Shown here in pieces: positions 5,323-6,902 of a stretch of DNA of 6,902 nt. Location of the stretch: NCBI GenBank assembly GCA_019634245.1, contig JAHQVR010000188.1, positions 1 to 6,902 on the forward strand, in the 5' to 3' direction. Positions within the stretch are counted from its first letter, which is position 1; every line of letters begins with the position of its first letter. The notes under the pieces are model-generated. The model did not search any database, was not told where the DNA came from, and was given only the letters and a program-made list of their open reading frames with translations. The stretch is from Gammaproteobacteria bacterium (GTDB lineage: Bacteria > Pseudomonadota > Gammaproteobacteria > Granulosicoccales > Granulosicoccaceae). Position numbers and translations under genes: made by a program.

Positions 5323-6414
5323 ATGAATGCTCGATTAAATTTCCCAATACTGATGTTGGCATCAGCAATGATAGTTGCTTGTGGAGGCGGCTCTTCCGAC
5401 AATACCGGAACAGGTCAAGAATTCACACCTGGAGATACCGGAGACGCAAGTTTAATCTTTGGCTCCTGGCACAAATCTAATCCAGACGAATCAATTACCT
5501 TTTTTAGTTTCTTCGAAGACGGTTCCTACGCCCATATTCGAGTAGATGCGTTTGATGAAAAGGGTTTGGAGTATGGCTCCTATTTTCGAAATGGGACCAC
5601 GGGCCAAATAAGCACCCAGCCGCAATTTGATGAAAACCAAGGCACTGGATTCAGCCAGCAAGAGACTGCACTGTTTCTCAATCGTGTTGAAGATGCATTG
5701 GAAATAACCGGTATCGAAAATGGCCAGTCGGTTGATTTTGGATCGTTCCCGATTGTACAGACAGGCGGAATCCATGGCACGTGGCGGAGTACGGATGCCT
5801 CAAACGATCTTAATATGTTGAGTTTTCTGGACAACGGCATGTTCTATCATGCACAGGTCGATGGCGCAGAGAGCACGTCGGGTGCTGAATGGGGAACCTA
5901 TGTTTATGACACCCCCTCTGGTGAGTTAACTACTACTATAGGCCAGGATACGAATGGAGAAGCTGGTTTGAGTGGGTACCAAGGTCAAGCCAGACTGTTT
6001 CTGAATGTAGCAGGAAATGTACTGACCTTGTCTGTTGACACAGATGGTAATGGAGAATCGGATCAGGATTTTGTCTATATGCAAGACGAGGCGTCGATCA
6101 ACGATGGTTACACACAAGTGACACAAGATGAACTAACGACTCTGTATGGCAAGCAACTACGCCTGGATCAAAACTACATCACGGTAAATAGCGATGGCAC
6201 GTTTAACGGCATGTGGAGTGCGTCTCCAATCGCAGGAAGCTGGGAGATGAAGAACGATTTCTGGTGCCGTGTTGTGACCCTGTCAGACACCATTACAACG
6301 GGCGTTGAAGATTGCCAACTATGGGAAAAAAACGGAAATTTAATCAGAGGTACTAGAGACAGCGGGAACGGGTCGACGTTCTTTTACACGATTACGGATA
6401 ATGCTGGGACTTAG
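5323..6414 (+). CDS. Lipoprotein with two tandem ~100-residue repeats and a C-terminal domain
   Basis: I do not recognise a named family for the whole protein. It has 363 residues. A lipoprotein signal peptide (1-19) ends in the lipobox IVAC with Cys20 as lipidation site. Gly at +2 and no Asp suggest sorting to the outer membrane. A low-complexity Gly/Ser/Thr linker (21-43) follows. Repeat 1 (about 46-145) and repeat 2 (about 150-253) match in pattern: I-x-G-[ST]-W, SF-x-[ED]-[DN]-G, a YGSY / WGTY turn, then LFLN and a final FP or FVY. The third part (about 274-357) differs: LYGKQLRL, NSDGTFNG, GSWEMKNDFWCR and EDCQLWEKNGN. Its two cysteines (C315, C331) could form a disulphide, and its G-x-W and C-x-x-W pattern resembles beta-rich lipocalin-like add-on domains. 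AGAAGGA (5307-5313) supports this start. A terminator follows. The role may be envelope binding or sensing, which is inference only. Confidence 0.85.
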   Translation: MNARLNFPILMLASAMIVACGGGSSDNTGTGQEFTPGDTGDASLIFGSWHKSNPDESITFFSFFEDGSYAHIRVDAFDEKGLEYGSYFRNGTTGQISTQPQFDENQGTGFSQQETALFLNRVEDALEITGIENGQSVDFGSFPIVQTGGIHGTWRSTDASNDLNMLSFLDNGMFYHAQVDGAESTSGAEWGTYVYDTPSGELTTTIGQDTNGEAGLSGYQGQARLFLNVAGNVLTLSVDTDGNGESDQDFVYMQDEASINDGYTQVTQDELTTLYGKQLRLDQNYITVNSDGTFNGMWSASPIAGSWEMKNDFWCRVVTLSDTITTGVEDCQLWEKNGNLIRGTRDSGNGSTFFYTITDNAGT

Positions 6415-6738
6415 TTAGAGCACACAACAGTACTTGATAATTTAGCCTGAGGCGAGATTTGTAGTAGTAATAATGTCAATGGCTGCGCCGGTCTAGGCCG
6501 GCGCTTTTACTACTTCGAAATACAGCATGGGTTGCATTGCGATTTCAATCGGATTAGGTATGGTAGAGGGTAGGGATGCGTGTTGCGGGAAGATCAGCAG
6601 TTTTGAAGACTCAATACGTTCATATCGGTTGATCAAAGGGACTAGACGAAAAATCGAATCCATATCGATGGTGGAACACCACTGATGATTGGAAAAATAG
6701 AGCGAAAGACGGTAAAGCTAATTGAGTTTGATATAAAG
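6415..6738. other. Intergenic region between convergent genes
   Basis: These 324 bases hold the lipoprotein terminator (6485-6508) and a pair of 9-bp direct repeats whose second copy runs into the stop codon at the right end. Between 6515 and 6712 nothing is certain. Both strands carry open frames of just over 50 codons (plus from 6527, minus 6663 to 6493), but neither has a ribosome site or recognisable motifs. Confidence 0.5.
6485..6508 (+). terminator. Intrinsic terminator of the lipoprotein gene
   Basis: GCGCCGG (6485-6491) pairs with CCGGCGC (6498-6504) around a 6-base loop and is followed by TTTT (6505-6508), 70 bases past the stop codon. Outer arms AGTAGTAA (6463-6470) and TTACTACT (6507-6514) are also exact reverse complements and could extend the structure. 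No T-run lies on the other strand, so it works only rightward. Confidence 0.85.
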
Positions 6739-6742
6739 CTAA
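6713..6742. repeat. Two 9-bp direct repeats 21 bases apart
   Basis: TAAAGCTAA occurs at 6713-6721 and 6734-6742. The 21-base period equals two helix turns, as for a pair of protein sites, but the second copy overlaps a stop codon at a gene end, where an operator is not expected. Chance is likely. Confidence 0.3.
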
Positions 6743-6902
6743 CTACGCATTTTTTCACCACTCGGATCGTACAACGGCTTGCTCTGTACTTGCGCCTTGT
6801 AAGTGTCGCCAAGTATTTCAACATCGAGAGTCGTACCATTGCTTGCAAATTGCGTTTCGACGTATCCCATCGCCATAGACTTACCCAGATGGTGTGCATA
6901 GC
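6739..6902 (-). CDS. C-terminal end of a GcvT-like / dimethylglycine dehydrogenase-like protein
   Basis: Only the last 53 codons and the TAG stop (6739-6741) are in the window; the gene enters from the right edge. Read in this frame, the peptide starts YAHHLGKSMAMGYVE, continues with TTLDVEILGDTYKAQV, and ends QSKPLYDPSGEKMRS. This is the signature of the C-terminal barrel of aminomethyltransferase-type proteins: a GKS-x-A-x-GYV strand, a G-x-x-L-x-V-x-I strand, then A-x-V and PL-[YF]-DP-x-G-x-[RK]-x-R. That barrel ends GcvT (glycine cleavage T protein) and the folate-binding halves of dimethylglycine and sarcosine dehydrogenases. The DPSGEKMR ending points more to the latter, which demethylate methylated glycines from betaine breakdown. 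The overlapping longer frame on this strand (6642-6899) is a shadow. The family is likely; the exact enzyme cannot be fixed from this fragment. Confidence 0.75.
   Translation of the reverse strand, partial: YAHHLGKSMAMGYVETQFASNGTTLDVEILGDTYKAQVQSKPLYDPSGEKMRS

Noticed and set aside
5415..5435. CAGGT-N11-ACCTG inverted repeat in the lipoprotein coding region
   Set aside because: The half-sites point the opposite way from a lux box, the spacing differs, and it lies within codons of the linker.
6493..6663. 56-codon minus-strand frame from an ATG at 6663 to a TAG inside the terminator loop
   Set aside because: There is no ribosome site, no recognisable motif, and its end falls inside the terminator hairpin. 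The amino acid mix is not absurd, so a gene remnant cannot be excluded.
6527..6685. 52-codon plus-strand frame after the terminator
   Set aside because: No ribosome site or promoter, and no protein resemblance.
6642..6899. 85-codon open frame on the minus strand at the right edge
   Set aside because: It overlaps, in another frame, the stretch encoding the conserved GcvT-like C-terminus, and its own product is basic and shows no motif.

Overview
The window (about 47% GC by eye) looks like chromosomal DNA of a Gram-negative proteobacterium, probably a marine or environmental gammaproteobacterium. The signs are a Tat-exported multicopper oxidase, an outer-membrane-type lipoprotein with a lipobox, AAGGA-type ribosome sites, and family-level protein resemblance. 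No rRNA, tRNA, CRISPR array, insertion sequence or prophage gene is visible, and the species cannot be named.

Region 1 (1-3452) is a metal-handling module of two divergent transcription units. On the minus strand a Cys/His-rich exported protein resembling the CopL family (1300-1740) is followed by a Tat-exported multicopper oxidase (1-1174) that runs off the left edge. This order matches the copL-copA order of copper-resistance operons, but the oxidase belongs to a different subgroup from classical CopA. On the plus strand a HupE/UreJ-family membrane protein (2115-2828) is followed 12 bases later by a single-pass membrane-anchored periplasmic protein with a His-rich linker (2841-3452). The 374 bases between the units hold a perfect TATAAT and a strong GC-rich hairpin directly after it. 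A reasonable inference is that the units deal with periplasmic copper or another transition metal.

Region 2 (3453-4851) has a LuxR-type regulator on the minus strand (3630-4781), convergent with the metal module. It has a GAF-like N-terminal half, a PAS-like middle and a C-terminal helix-turn-helix. A 20-bp element closely resembling the Vibrio lux box lies about 50 bases upstream of its start codon, placed as in a class II activated promoter. This is the most interesting regulatory signal in the window.

Region 3 (4782-5322) is a 541-base divergent intergenic stretch with a second, unrelated dyad (TCCCCC-GCAT-GGGGGA). Region 4 (5323-6414) encodes a lipoprotein built of two tandem repeats of about 100 residues plus a third distinct domain, ending at a clear intrinsic terminator (6485-6508). 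Region 5 (6739-6902, minus) is the last 53 codons of a GcvT-like or dimethylglycine/sarcosine dehydrogenase-like protein, cut by the right edge.

No unmistakably new system is present. The most promising leads are the lux-box/orphan LuxR pair, the CopL plus oxidase pair facing HupE plus its anchor protein, and the unclassified repeat lipoprotein.
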